Origin: CAZMCH01 sp964564735
GTDB lineage: Bacteria > Poribacteria > DTPJ01
Reading direction: 5' to 3'
Length of the DNA: 64,000 nucleotides
Assembly (NCBI GenBank): GCA_964564735.1
Contig: CAZMCH010000012.1
Coordinates: 1 to 64,000, forward strand
The translations under genes and the position numbers were made by a program. Positions within the stretch are counted from its first letter, which is position 1, and each line of letters opens with the position of its first letter. Positions 54,035-62,602 of the stretch are shown here, piece after piece. Below the pieces are notes generated by a model. The model was not told the DNA's origin and searched no databases. It was given only the letters and a program-made list of their open reading frames with translations.

Positions 54035-54169
54035 TATAATACAGAAAACTATATTTGTCAGTTATTTTGAATTAATTCTGACATAATAGAAGGCATTATG
54101 ACGGAAATAAATTTATAATCAATTGTATCGCAGTGAATCTGTCTGACATTACAAATAAAGACAAATAAA

Positions 54170-54536
54170 AGCGATGCCAACCTTCTAAGGAATAGATATA
54201 CCTAATGAACTGGAAAATAGTCATTGGTCTAAACGGTTTATCAACTGGATAGCATAGATAACCAAGCATTGTCTGCATTGCTTATGGAATTGAACCACTA
54301 GCATGAATTTGGGTCATCCATCAAATGGTATTACCAAGCTATATGCTCAATTACTTGCTACCAAACTTAATATAGCAAATGGAGTAAATGGTGCTTCTGC
54401 CGCCAGCGTAATAGCTTCAGCAGATGCTTTCTTAGCTATCAAAGATTGGACATACTGGAATAGCTTAAGCAAAGCTGATAAAAATATGGTATTAGGTTGG
54501 ATGTCAGCACTAGATAATTTTAATAATGGCTATTAG
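54170..54536 (+). pseudogene. Remnant of a secreted TQGYWK-type protein
   Basis: The final 77-codon frame (54303-54536) encodes LYAQLLATKLNIANG, DAFLAIKDWTYWN and MVLGWMSALDNFNNG. These resemble the C-terminal part of secreted proteins that carry a CTQGYWK-type motif and an AAKLNIANG helix. Before it, another frame reads DNQALSALLMELNH to a stop at 54299. A third shows TGG AAA and then CAT TGG TCT in shifted frames, as expected for a Y-W-K...H-W stretch broken by indels. I read this as a degraded gene with at least two frameshifts; alternatively only the last frame is translated. Confidence 0.55.
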
Positions 54537-54556
54537 AATTATTTAGCTTAATTTTC

Positions 54557-54594
54557 AAAGGTTCTCAAGGCTTGATGCTTTGAGAACCTTTTTT
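54557..54594 (+). terminator. Rho-independent terminator
   Basis: AAGGTTCTCAA and TTGAGAACCTT form a perfect stem, followed by TTTTATTT, directly downstream of the remnant gene. A clean terminator behind a decayed gene suggests it was once expressed. Confidence 0.85.
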
Positions 54595-54775
54595 ATTTCC
54601 TGTAATTGCTCTTTTTTTCTATTATTTTCACTCCATTTTTTATACATCAATCCAAATATCCATCAAAAACAAAATCCCTCTTTTTAACTAAGTATTGAAT
54701 AATGAGAAAAAATTGTGTATTCTATATCAAACAAAAAATCAAAATATTAAGAAATATTAACAAAAGCCAAAGATT

Positions 54776-55780
54776 ATGAATAAGACACTAGAATATATAG
54801 TCTCTGAGAAAGACTCTGGCATAAGAATTGACAGGTATATAGCGGAAAAAGATTCTGTTCTCTCTCGTTCATTTATTCAAAAGCTAATTTCAGATGGAAA
54901 CATAACTGTCAATAACGCCGAAATCAAAGCAAGCTATAATGTTCATACTAACGATATTATAAAAGTGAATATAGTCGCACCTGCAATAGATATTATTCCG
55001 AAGTCAGAGGATATTTCTCTTGATATTGTCTTTGAAGACGATGATATTATCGTTGTGAATAAGCCAGCAGGCATGGTTGTCCATCCTGCTCCCGGAAATT
55101 ATACAGGAACGCTTGTTAATGCAGTAATATCCCGTTTGTTTTCTGATGATGATGATGATTCTAATATTGATTCTGCTGATGTTAGCCTAATAAATCCGCA
55201 ACGTCCGGGAATTGTTCATCGTATAGACAAGGGAACTTCGGGCTTATTGGTTATTGCAAAAACAGTAAACGCATATTACGGTCTTGTTGAGCAAGTCAGC
55301 GAACATAGCATGACTAGGCGATATATTGCGGTTATATGTGGAATACCAAAGCATGATCAAGGAACAATCATTGCACCTATTGGAAGAAGCAGTCGCAATC
55401 GAAAAAAAATGGCAGTTACCCCAATAAGAGGCAGAGAGGCGATAACCAATTTTCAAATACTTGAGAAATATAGTTCATTTTCTTTAATCGAAGCCCGACT
55501 TGAGACAGGCAGAACACATCAAATAAGAGTTCATTTTGCACATATTGGGCATCCAGTTGTGGGTGACCCTGATTATGGTGGTCAAAAACGGGCATTAGAT
55601 TTAGCTTGCTCTGATAATGTTATAAGAGCGATAGAAAACTTATCAAGACAGGCACTTCACGCACAAACACTGGGTTTTATACATCCTGCGACTAACGAAT
55701 ATATGGAGTTTTCATGTGAAATACCAGATGATATGCAGGAATTAATAGACGCTATGCGTTTAGAATCAAAGAATTTATAA
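54776..55780 (+). CDS. rluD: RluD-family 23S rRNA pseudouridine synthase
   Basis: This 334-residue protein has an N-terminal S4 RNA-binding domain (GIRIDRYIAEKDSVLSRSF) and the catalytic region VHRIDKGTSGLLVIAKT, where the Asp is the nucleophile. RLETGRTHQIRVHFAHIGHPVVGD is the second family signature. RluD-type enzymes make pseudouridines in helix 69 of 23S rRNA, important for ribosome function; RluA/C-type specificity cannot be excluded. An acidic insert (SDDDDDSN) precedes the catalytic motif. It is followed at 37 bases by fakA. Confidence 0.93.
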   Translation: MNKTLEYIVSEKDSGIRIDRYIAEKDSVLSRSFIQKLISDGNITVNNAEIKASYNVHTNDIIKVNIVAPAIDIIPKSEDISLDIVFEDDDIIVVNKPAGMVVHPAPGNYTGTLVNAVISRLFSDDDDDSNIDSADVSLINPQRPGIVHRIDKGTSGLLVIAKTVNAYYGLVEQVSEHSMTRRYIAVICGIPKHDQGTIIAPIGRSSRNRKKMAVTPIRGREAITNFQILEKYSSFSLIEARLETGRTHQIRVHFAHIGHPVVGDPDYGGQKRALDLACSDNVIRAIENLSRQALHAQTLGFIHPATNEYMEFSCEIPDDMQELIDAMRLESKNL

Positions 55781-55816
55781 GCCTATCATTGATATTAAAA
55801 GGAAAGGTTGTATATT

Positions 55817-57430
55817 GTGGGAATTTTGTATTGTGATGGTGACAGATTCAAAAAAGCCCTTCTAGCAAGCGCAAGCTGGTTATCAGAAAACAGCGAAATA
55901 TTAAACCGTCTAAACGTCTTTCCTGTTCCTGACGGGGATACAGGGACAAACATGTCCTTGACATTAATATCTGCAGTTGATGAATTGAAAGGACTTGAAG
56001 GCGCACCACTCAGCGAAGTTCTTGAAGCATCTGCAAGGGGTGCATTAATGGGAGCAAGAGGCTGTTCAGGAGTCATAATCTCTCAACTTATCGCTGGATT
56101 TGCAGAGGTTGGCAAAGACAAGACCCGATTTCTACCACAGGATATTATTGATAGCTTTGTTTTAGGATCAAAGAAAACTTATATGGCTGTAACCGAACCA
56201 AGAGAAGGAACGATGCTTACCGTCATAAGAGAATCAGCCGAAGAAGCAATCCATGCAATACAAAATAGTAGCGATCTTGCAGAATTATTAGAAAAGATCC
56301 TTGATAAAGCTAGATCATCATTGCAAAATACCCCGAATCTGCTTCCAGTTCTTGCACAAGCGGGTGTTGTTGATTCGGGAGGACAAGGTTTTGTGTTTAT
56401 CCTTGAAGGTATTTTGAGATTGGTTAAAGGTGAACCTCTTGCCATACATGAAAAAACAGATACGATCCAAGAAGGCGAAGCGCAAAAGATGGTTTCTCAA
56501 TCTTGGGATATGCCATATTGCACAGAATTCATATTAACACCAAAAAATGTTAGTATTTCTGATATTAGAAACGATTTCGTCAATCTTGGAACAGACTTGG
56601 TAGCTGTTGAATGGGGCGAAATCGTAAGGATTCATATACATACAGCAGACCCTGAAAGAGTCCTTGCTCGTGCCCATCTATACGGTAAAATAAGTAATGT
56701 CAAAATTGATGACATGAAAAAACAGCATAGACATATAACGCAAAATCCTATATTAATTGAACAAAATCAAGAACAGCAAGAGATTTCTATAATTGCAGTC
56801 GCACCCGGAGATGGAATATCGGCAGTATTAAAGAGTCTTGGAGTCGAATCCGTCCTGATGAGTGACCAAAGAAATCCAAGCGTTGCAGAACTAATAACAG
56901 CTATTGATTCAGCCTATTCTGATAAAGTTATTTTGCTTCCAAATGATGGAAATATAATTCCAGCGGGAATACAGGCGATAAATATGAGTCATAAAAAGGC
57001 AAATATTGTGCAATCAAAAAATGTCTCTCAAGGAATGTCTGCTGTATTGGCTTTTCGTCCTGATTTAGATATAGAAAAAAATATAACCAATATGAATGAT
57101 ATAATCAAAGAAGTAAAAAGTGGCGAAGTAGCAAGGGCTGTTAGAAATGCTCAATATGGCAATATTGTGATTAAGGAAAATGATGCGATAGGACGTTTTA
57201 ATGGCAAGATTCATGTTGCAGAAATTGATATTGATTCAGCAGTTATTGAACTTATAAAAATTATGGTTGAACCAGAAAACGAGATTATTACCATCTTTTA
57301 TGGCGCAGATATTTCCAGAAACGAAGCAGAAAAAGTCGTTGAAAAGCTAGAAAAGATTTTTCCCGATGTTGAATTGGAACTTCATTACGGCGGACAGCCT
57401 CATTGTTTTTATATTATATCAGCTGAATAA
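55817..57430 (+). CDS. fakA: Fatty acid kinase catalytic subunit (DhaL + DegV-like domains)
   Basis: I use GTG 55817, 9 bases after GGAAAGG, rather than TTG 55808. The N-terminal ~200 residues are a DAK2/DhaL ATP-binding domain with NVFPVPDGDTGTNMSLT (the aspartates hold Mg2+) and GARGCSGVIISQL. The remaining ~330 residues are the YloV/FakA C-terminal region (AVEWGEIVRIHIHTADPE, ILLPNDGNIIPA, HYGGQPHCFYII). FakA phosphorylates a fatty acid held by FakB, feeding it into phospholipid synthesis. The partner gene fakB follows 22 bases later. Confidence 0.95.
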   Translation: MGILYCDGDRFKKALLASASWLSENSEILNRLNVFPVPDGDTGTNMSLTLISAVDELKGLEGAPLSEVLEASARGALMGARGCSGVIISQLIAGFAEVGKDKTRFLPQDIIDSFVLGSKKTYMAVTEPREGTMLTVIRESAEEAIHAIQNSSDLAELLEKILDKARSSLQNTPNLLPVLAQAGVVDSGGQGFVFILEGILRLVKGEPLAIHEKTDTIQEGEAQKMVSQSWDMPYCTEFILTPKNVSISDIRNDFVNLGTDLVAVEWGEIVRIHIHTADPERVLARAHLYGKISNVKIDDMKKQHRHITQNPILIEQNQEQQEISIIAVAPGDGISAVLKSLGVESVLMSDQRNPSVAELITAIDSAYSDKVILLPNDGNIIPAGIQAINMSHKKANIVQSKNVSQGMSAVLAFRPDLDIEKNITNMNDIIKEVKSGEVARAVRNAQYGNIVIKENDAIGRFNGKIHVAEIDIDSAVIELIKIMVEPENEIITIFYGADISRNEAEKVVEKLEKIFPDVELELHYGGQPHCFYIISAE

Positions 57431-57452
57431 TTAACATTATGGAGGTAGGAAG

Positions 57453-58289
57453 ATGGTAAGAATAGTAACAGATAGCACTTGTGACTTGCCAAAAGAAATA
57501 GTAGAAGAATATGACATTCAGGTTGTTCCTTTAACAGTCAAACTTGGCAATAAAAGCTTTAGGGATTATTATGATTTATCACCATTGCAATTTTACGAGA
57601 TGCTAAAAACAACAAATGATTTTCCAACAACATCACAACCATCGGTAGATGAATTTTTACAAACCTATAAGAAATTTGGCAATCAAGACGATATTATCTC
57701 TATTCATATATCACTAGACATGAGTAAAACTGCACAATCTGCATCTGTTGCATTACAGCAATTGCCTGATTATAAAATTCATATTATAGATTCACGGACA
57801 GTATGTCTTGGGCTTGGTCTAATTGTCCTTGAGTCTGCAAAAGCTGTAAAAGAAGGGGCAGATGCAAAAGAGGTTATACAGCTAATTGATGAGCTAAAAT
57901 CAAAAATTAAAGTTTATTTTTCGGTTGAAACGCTTGAATATCTGCAAAAAGGTGGAAGAATCGGTAAAGCGCAGGGATTTTTAGGAACAATGCTGAAAAT
58001 AAAACCATTGCTTGCTGTTGTTGATGGCTTTGTAACTCCTGTTGAGAGAATTCGTGGGGCAGGAAAACTAATAAACAGAATGGTTGAAATAGTAAAAGAC
58101 GATGCTGGTCAAAATAAAAAGATTAAGGCATCTTTTGTCAGAGGTGAAAGCGAAGAGCAATTATCAGAACTAACATCACAATTAAATGATGCTGTTGAAG
58201 TTGAGGAGTTGTTCAGGTCGTATGTTGGCACGGTCATTACTTCACATGCAGGTCCCACTGCTTTTGCAGTAGGTTATTATTGCTCTTAG
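57453..58289 (+). CDS. fakB: DegV family fatty acid-binding protein
   Basis: This 278-residue protein starts VRIVTDSTCDLPKEI and contains TTSQPSVDEFLQTY, IHISLDMSKTAQSA, the ligand-site TLEYLQKGGRIGKAQGFLGT and the C-terminal SHAGPTAFAVGYY. DegV proteins bind one fatty acid chain in a buried pocket and present its carboxyl group to FakA. Its placement right behind the kinase, with a GGAGGT site, supports this. It ends the operon before a 516-base gap. Confidence 0.94.
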   Translation: MVRIVTDSTCDLPKEIVEEYDIQVVPLTVKLGNKSFRDYYDLSPLQFYEMLKTTNDFPTTSQPSVDEFLQTYKKFGNQDDIISIHISLDMSKTAQSASVALQQLPDYKIHIIDSRTVCLGLGLIVLESAKAVKEGADAKEVIQLIDELKSKIKVYFSVETLEYLQKGGRIGKAQGFLGTMLKIKPLLAVVDGFVTPVERIRGAGKLINRMVEIVKDDAGQNKKIKASFVRGESEEQLSELTSQLNDAVEVEELFRSYVGTVITSHAGPTAFAVGYYCS

Positions 58290-58373
58290 ATATTTCATTA
58301 AATATCATCTTCACTGAAGCATTCTGCTTTTATATTATTAGTAATATAGTTTGGGCTATTATACCTAAATAAT

Positions 58374-58643
58374 GTCAGTTCGATATAAGAATGAACCACA
58401 AAGACACTAAAACACAAAGTATCACAAGGGATTAAAGATTAAATCTTTAACATTGCATTTTTGCAAGAAAACCATTTATTTTCAATAGTTTATCCTTTGA
58501 TTTCATCCGTTTAAAAAATCAGAGATAATCAGCGATGTATTCCTTTTTTGCAGAGCCAAACAGCTTCAATCTTTTAATCTTATTTCTTGCTTTGTGCCTT
58601 GGTGTCTTGGTGGTAAATACAATTTTCTACGTCGAACTCACGT
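58374..58643. repeat. MITE-like dispersed repeat, copy 2 (270 bp)
   Basis: This is the second copy of the element at 14073-14349, in the same orientation. Its ends are GTCAGTTCGA and TCGAACTCACGT. The hexamer TAAATA lies 2 bases outside the left end and just past the right end, which may be a target duplication. It fills the gap 58290-58805, which has no gene I can support. Confidence 0.9.
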
Positions 58644-58805
58644 TAAATACTATTATCTATAAATAATCAGCCTTTAAATTAATCCTACCATCGTTAGTTT
58701 TAAATTGGCAATAAAAAAAAGGAATATCAAGACAAAAAAATCGTCTAATATAGTGACATATTATGATAATTTTTTAGATTATTACAGGAAGTATATAACC
58801 GAAAG

Positions 58806-59369
58806 ATGATTGACAACAACATCGTAGAAAAGGCTAAAGATGGAAATATTCATGCCTTTGAAGAAATTTTCAAAAAGACAAATAAAGGTATCTATAACTT
58901 TATATTAAATTTATCATCAAATAGAGAATTGGCTGATGATTTGACACAAGAAACTTATGTTAGAGCTTTTAGATCAATAAAATCTCTTAAAAGTAAAGAT
59001 TCTATTAATTCTTGGCTTCATAGGATTGCATTAAACCTATATCGTGATGAAATAAAAAAACCAAAACTCAACATTAAGAGTATAGATGATAACAGCGAAA
59101 ATAATGATATTATAGAAGAGATAACCGATTGGACAAGAAATCCAGAAAATATAATAACGGATGACGAATTACAACACGTTGTAAAAAATGCGATCCAATC
59201 CCTTCCTGAGATACATCGTGCAGTAGTAACAATGCACCATATTGAAGGGATGGAAATTGATGATATTGCCAAAGTGTTAAAAACAAGCAATGGAACTGTA
59301 ATGTCTAGGCTTGCAAGGGCAAGAGACTCACTAAGGCGCAAATTAGCCTTTTACGAGGGCAAGAAATGA
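58806..59369 (+). CDS. ECF-type RNA polymerase sigma factor
   Basis: This 187-residue protein has a region 2 (NRELADDLTQETYVRAFRSI, INSWLHRIALNLYRDEIKKP) and a region 4 helix-turn-helix (HRAVVTMHHIEGMEIDDIAKVLKTSNGTVMSRLARARDSLRR). Regions 1.1 and 3 are absent, as in ECF factors. The overlapping next gene encodes its likely anti-sigma factor (ATGA overlap). A stress-responsive regulon at the envelope is expected. Confidence 0.95.
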   Translation: MIDNNIVEKAKDGNIHAFEEIFKKTNKGIYNFILNLSSNRELADDLTQETYVRAFRSIKSLKSKDSINSWLHRIALNLYRDEIKKPKLNIKSIDDNSENNDIIEEITDWTRNPENIITDDELQHVVKNAIQSLPEIHRAVVTMHHIEGMEIDDIAKVLKTSNGTVMSRLARARDSLRRKLAFYEGKK

Positions 59370-59857
59370 TTAAATGTGAAAAGATTCAAAAGATGTTACC
59401 AGATTATTCTGTTGGTTCTCTTTCTGCCAAAAAAAGAGAATTCATAGAGAAGCATATACAAAATTGTCCAGAGTGTTTGAAACAATTGGAGCATTTAAAT
59501 AACATAGCTTCATTAATGGATAAAATGCCTCAAGAAGAACCACCAAGTCATCTTTGGGCAAACATAAGCGAGAGAATAACAAACTACGAAGAAGACTCAT
59601 TCTGGCAAAAAAGCTTTGGATGGTTATGGGAAAAGAGAATTCCAGCTTTAGTTTCAGGCTTTGGCATGATATTAATAATAGCGAGTCTATATTTTCTATT
59701 GTTGAAGCCACCTGAAAAGATGGATAAGAGTATATATAAAGACATCGGACAGCATACCTATTCACGTTGGAATAACCCTTTAACCGATAGAGTTGCGCTA
59801 GGTATGATTGTCGTTAAAAATGAGTTTGGGGATGAAATAAATGAAACCAATCGCTAA
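59366..59857 (+). CDS. Zinc-finger anti-sigma factor, membrane-bound
   Basis: This 163-residue protein has an N-terminal zf-HC2-type motif: CEKIQKMLPDYSVG followed by the H-x3-C-x2-C element HIQNCPEC. A single membrane helix follows at about residues 95-113 (ALVSGFGMILIIASLYFLLL), then a ~50-residue outer part. It would hold the ECF factor at the membrane until a signal releases it. The gene overlaps the sigma gene by 4 bases and the next gene by 17, so the three proteins are translationally linked. Confidence 0.92.
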   Translation: MIKCEKIQKMLPDYSVGSLSAKKREFIEKHIQNCPECLKQLEHLNNIASLMDKMPQEEPPSHLWANISERITNYEEDSFWQKSFGWLWEKRIPALVSGFGMILIIASLYFLLLKPPEKMDKSIYKDIGQHTYSRWNNPLTDRVALGMIVVKNEFGDEINETNR

Positions 59858-60830
59858 ATTTGTCTTATTTTTTATGACTCTATTTTCGCTATCATTGCTA
59901 ATTGTCAATTTCTCATATTCATTAGATAATCCAGCAGTTGATTTACTCAAAAAAGCATATTCAAATCAAAGGCTAATCTCACATTCAGGAATGTTGAAAA
60001 CAGAGGTTTTTCTTGGCGATAAAACTTCATCTGCCATAGTTGAAATTCAGCAGAAGGAAGGGAAAGTCAGGACAAATTATAAATCCGATGTATCCTCTGG
60101 TTTGTCCATCATTGATGATGGAAAAAAAACTATGACTATTGATAGCAAAAATAATACAGTAACCATAAGCCCAATACTGGAATTGTCAAATGATATATCA
60201 TTGCTACTTTCAAACTATAATATAGTATCAAAGGGATCAGAAAAGATTGCTGAACGTCAGACACAGATACTACAAGTTATTCCAAAACATAAGGGAAATC
60301 CATCAATGAAACTTTGGATTGACATAAAAAATTTTCTCATACTCAAAAGAGAATATTACAATTCAGATAATATATTAGTATCCAAAACTTTCTACACTCA
60401 AATTAACTTTAATGCAAAGATCAATGATGATATTTTTATTCCACCAAGTAATGCCTCATATCTGAATTCTGATCTAGATGCCCAAAAAACAGAAAAAGAT
60501 GATATTCCATTTAGCATTATTGAGCCAAAATATTTGCCAGTTGGATATATTTTGGATGGTTATTATCTTTTTAAGCCACCAAGTGGAAAAGGCGTTCAGC
60601 TAAAATATACTGATGGGCTAAATAGCATATCAATACTTGAGGTCGTTCCACCTATTGGAAGGCATCGTATGAGATGGGGTTGGAGAAGAGGTCGTGAAAT
60701 GCAGGGATGTCGTTTTATTGATAACCTTCAAGGAAGGGCAATCAAGATAAATAGAGAAGGGCTAAATATTACAATTGTTGGTGATATATCTGAAAATGAG
60801 CTTCAAAAAATTGCAGATAATATAAAATAA
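59841..60830 (+). CDS. RseB/MucB-LolA-like periplasmic regulator
   Basis: This 329-residue protein has a signal peptide (FVLFFMTLFSLSLLIVNFSYS) and a LolA-like lipoprotein-binding region (about residues 30-200). The C-terminal domain has PKYLPVGYILDGYYLF, which resembles the RseB/MucB second domain. In E. coli, RseB binds the anti-sigma RseA and senses lipid or LPS signals. Encoded just after an anti-sigma gene, this protein probably plays the same part. An unusual arginine-rich patch (RHRMRWGWRRGREMQG) lies near the end. Confidence 0.8.
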   Translation: MKPIAKFVLFFMTLFSLSLLIVNFSYSLDNPAVDLLKKAYSNQRLISHSGMLKTEVFLGDKTSSAIVEIQQKEGKVRTNYKSDVSSGLSIIDDGKKTMTIDSKNNTVTISPILELSNDISLLLSNYNIVSKGSEKIAERQTQILQVIPKHKGNPSMKLWIDIKNFLILKREYYNSDNILVSKTFYTQINFNAKINDDIFIPPSNASYLNSDLDAQKTEKDDIPFSIIEPKYLPVGYILDGYYLFKPPSGKGVQLKYTDGLNSISILEVVPPIGRHRMRWGWRRGREMQGCRFIDNLQGRAIKINREGLNITIVGDISENELQKIADNIK

Positions 60831-60922
60831 AAAAAATATGGAATGTAAATCTCCAATTATCGTCTTAAATAATGTAAGTAAAAAACAAATTATCACATAA
60901 CCTTTTAATAGGAGGTACTAAA

Positions 60923-61282
60923 ATGAAGTTCGTTTCAATCACAACAGCAATGTTAGCAATTTTATTTATGATCGGTCTAATGGGTAGTTACTCAAGTGCA
61001 GATGACAGTTATGTTGCCAAAACAGAAAAAAGCCTTATAAGCGACAATGGTAATGACAGTAATAATAATTATGAAATGGTAAAATCTCAAACTCGTGATC
61101 GCAAAAAAGATGGAAGCTGTGATGGTACTCAACAGCAAAACGGATCAAAAAACAATAACAATTCGGGAACAAAATCGAAAAATGGTAATGGCTCCGGTGA
61201 TAAAACAAGGTCTCGTGATGGAAGCAATTGCGACGGAACCGGTCCAAAATCATCTAATCCCGGTGGAAATTCTGGTAAGTAA
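60923..61282 (+). CDS. Small secreted low-complexity Asn/Gly/Ser/Lys-rich protein
   Basis: This 119-residue protein starts behind AGGAGGT, has a signal peptide (MKFVSITTAMLAILFMIGLM), and is otherwise rich in N, G, S, K and D. Two related units, RDRKKDGSCDGT and RDGSNCDGTGP, each place a Cys near Asp-Gly. This could make a disulfide-linked or metal-binding peptide. I do not recognise the family. It is flanked by the RseB-like gene and a perfect terminator, and may be a target of the sigma factor. Confidence 0.65.
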   Translation: MKFVSITTAMLAILFMIGLMGSYSSADDSYVAKTEKSLISDNGNDSNNNYEMVKSQTRDRKKDGSCDGTQQQNGSKNNNNSGTKSKNGNGSGDKTRSRDGSNCDGTGPKSSNPGGNSGK

Positions 61283-61305
61283 TTATAAAATAAGCTAATT
61301 CACAA

Positions 61306-61337
61306 TTTGTTTGGCACTTTGAATAGTGCCAAACAAA
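61306..61337 (+). terminator. Perfect 13-bp stem-loop terminator
   Basis: TTTGTTTGGCACT at 61306-61318 pairs with AGTGCCAAACAAA at 61325-61337 around TTGAAT, just after the small secreted-protein gene. No T run follows the stem. Confidence 0.65.
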
Positions 61338-61367
61338 TAATCAATATTAGAATTGAGGTTGATTAAA

Positions 61368-61856
61368 TTGAAAAAGAAATATATAGTTATTGCTATATTA
61401 TCAGGGCTAATTATTATAGCTATATCATCAATAGCTTTTTCGCAAGGATTTGGAAGAGGCAAGGGAAGATATGGAATGATGAACCAATCGCCAATAGCAT
61501 CTGATTTAACTCAGGAACAGATAGAGAAATTGCAGTCTCTCCAATTAGAATTTGATAAAGAAACGCTTTCTTTGCGTAATGATATAATAACAAAGCGTTT
61601 AGAAATTCAAAAATTATGGTCTGCTGATAATTTAGATGAAAATGCAATTATTGCCAAAGAAAAAGAGATGATGGAACTTAGAAATCAAATGCAAGAAAAA
61701 AGACTAAAATACAATATAAATTTAGCAAAAATATTGCCAAAGGAGCAAATAGATAAAATAGCATTCGGTAATAACTTTGGTAATCCTTGTCCGAGAATGG
61801 GATTTGGATATGGTAACCATCGTTATATGGGAAAAAGATTCAGAATTTGGCAATAA
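61368..61856 (+). CDS. Spy/CpxP-like periplasmic LTXXQ protein
   Basis: I use TTG 61368, which lies 9 bases after GAGG; TTG 61353 sits ahead of that site. The 162-residue protein has a signal peptide (IVIAILSGLIIIAISSIAFS) and a helical core with the LTQEQIEKLQSLQLEF motif (LTxxQ type) and KERLK-style spaced heptads (ELRNQMQEKRLKYN). Spy/CpxP/ZraP proteins act as periplasmic chaperones or metal sensors in envelope stress. Its closeness to the ECF cluster supports a stress role. The C-terminus is unusually Gly/Arg/Tyr/Phe-rich. Confidence 0.85.
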   Translation: MKKKYIVIAILSGLIIIAISSIAFSQGFGRGKGRYGMMNQSPIASDLTQEQIEKLQSLQLEFDKETLSLRNDIITKRLEIQKLWSADNLDENAIIAKEKEMMELRNQMQEKRLKYNINLAKILPKEQIDKIAFGNNFGNPCPRMGFGYGNHRYMGKRFRIWQ

Positions 61857-61866
61857 CTAAAATTTT

Positions 61867-61888
61867 AGGTTGGACTATAGTCCAACCT
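61867..61888. terminator. Perfect 22-bp palindrome after Spy-like gene
   Basis: AGGTTGGACTA at 61867-61877 pairs fully with TAGTCCAACCT at 61878-61888. It may end the transcript, although no T run follows, or bind a dimeric protein. Confidence 0.45.
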
Positions 61889-62033
61889 ATGCAATAATAG
61901 ATATTATCCTACCGCAACTTTTCACACCATTTGATATTCTTAATTCTATAACATTATCTCTTGTTTTTGCTTGGCTTTTATGAAAATATAGCTTATATTG
62001 AAAATATATCTTCTGACTTTTTGTAATCTTCAT
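61887..62033 (-). CDS. Doubtful 48-residue ORF in 61857-62284 gap
   Basis: On the minus strand an ATG at 62033 with AGCAGGA just ahead opens 48 codons (KITKSQKIYFQYKLYF). Upstream, another frame reads EGRIRQILGKTIERKGRQLE before a stop, which might be a decayed gene. No family is recognised, and the 428-base gap holds nothing else I can support. Confidence 0.15.
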   Translation of the reverse strand: MKITKSQKIYFQYKLYFHKSQAKTRDNVIELRISNGVKSCGRIISIIA

Positions 62034-62284
62034 TCCTGCTCTAGTTGTCTGCCTTTTCGTTCTATGGTCTTGCCTAATATCTGTCTGATTCTACCTTCAC
62101 AGATTGTAGAATATATCTCATTACACTTCCCTCATCATGTTTTCTGACTATATTATTTATTGTAATTTCACAAAGTCTTTACTTTTAGGTAATTCTATGC
62201 TATGATCAACCACAAAATGACAATAGCATACATATTTTGGGCTTTTTATGACTGCTAATATTAAAGAAAATAGGGGCAAAAAGA

Positions 62285-62590
62285 TTGAAAATAGAAGAAT
62301 TTCAAAAACTCATAGAAGATATTTACTATACAAAAGATTCGGAAAGGGGGTTACTGGGAACTTTCGCATGGTTTGTTGAAGAAGTTGGTGAACTTTCAAG
62401 GGAGCTTCGTTCACAAGAAGATAAGAAAAGGCTTCAAGATGAGTTTGCTGATGTTTTGGCATGGCTTTCTACGCTTGCTAGTATAGCTGGAATTGATCTT
62501 GAGGAATCAGCAAATAAATATATTAATGGATGTCCAAAATGCTATAAAACTCCCTGTATTTGCGATGAAAACAGACGCAAACCGATATAA
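62285..62590 (+). CDS. MazG-like nucleotide pyrophosphohydrolase
   Basis: This 101-residue protein has the MazG-fold signature: WFVEEVGELSRELR carries the EExxE-type metal motif and DEFADVLAWLSTLA the second acidic site. It ends in a Cys-rich tail CPKCYKTPCICDEN that could bind zinc. Such proteins hydrolyse non-canonical or (d)NTP substrates and may serve in stress housekeeping. The start is TTG. It lies 12 bases before the next gene, so the two are co-transcribed. Confidence 0.85.
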   Translation: MKIEEFQKLIEDIYYTKDSERGLLGTFAWFVEEVGELSRELRSQEDKKRLQDEFADVLAWLSTLASIAGIDLEESANKYINGCPKCYKTPCICDENRRKPI

Positions 62591-62602
62591 GCGGAGGAGG
62601 TA

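Noticed and set aside
61889..62284. A decayed transposase on the minus strand
   Set aside because: One suggestive stretch in one frame, but no catalytic motif and no inverted repeats.
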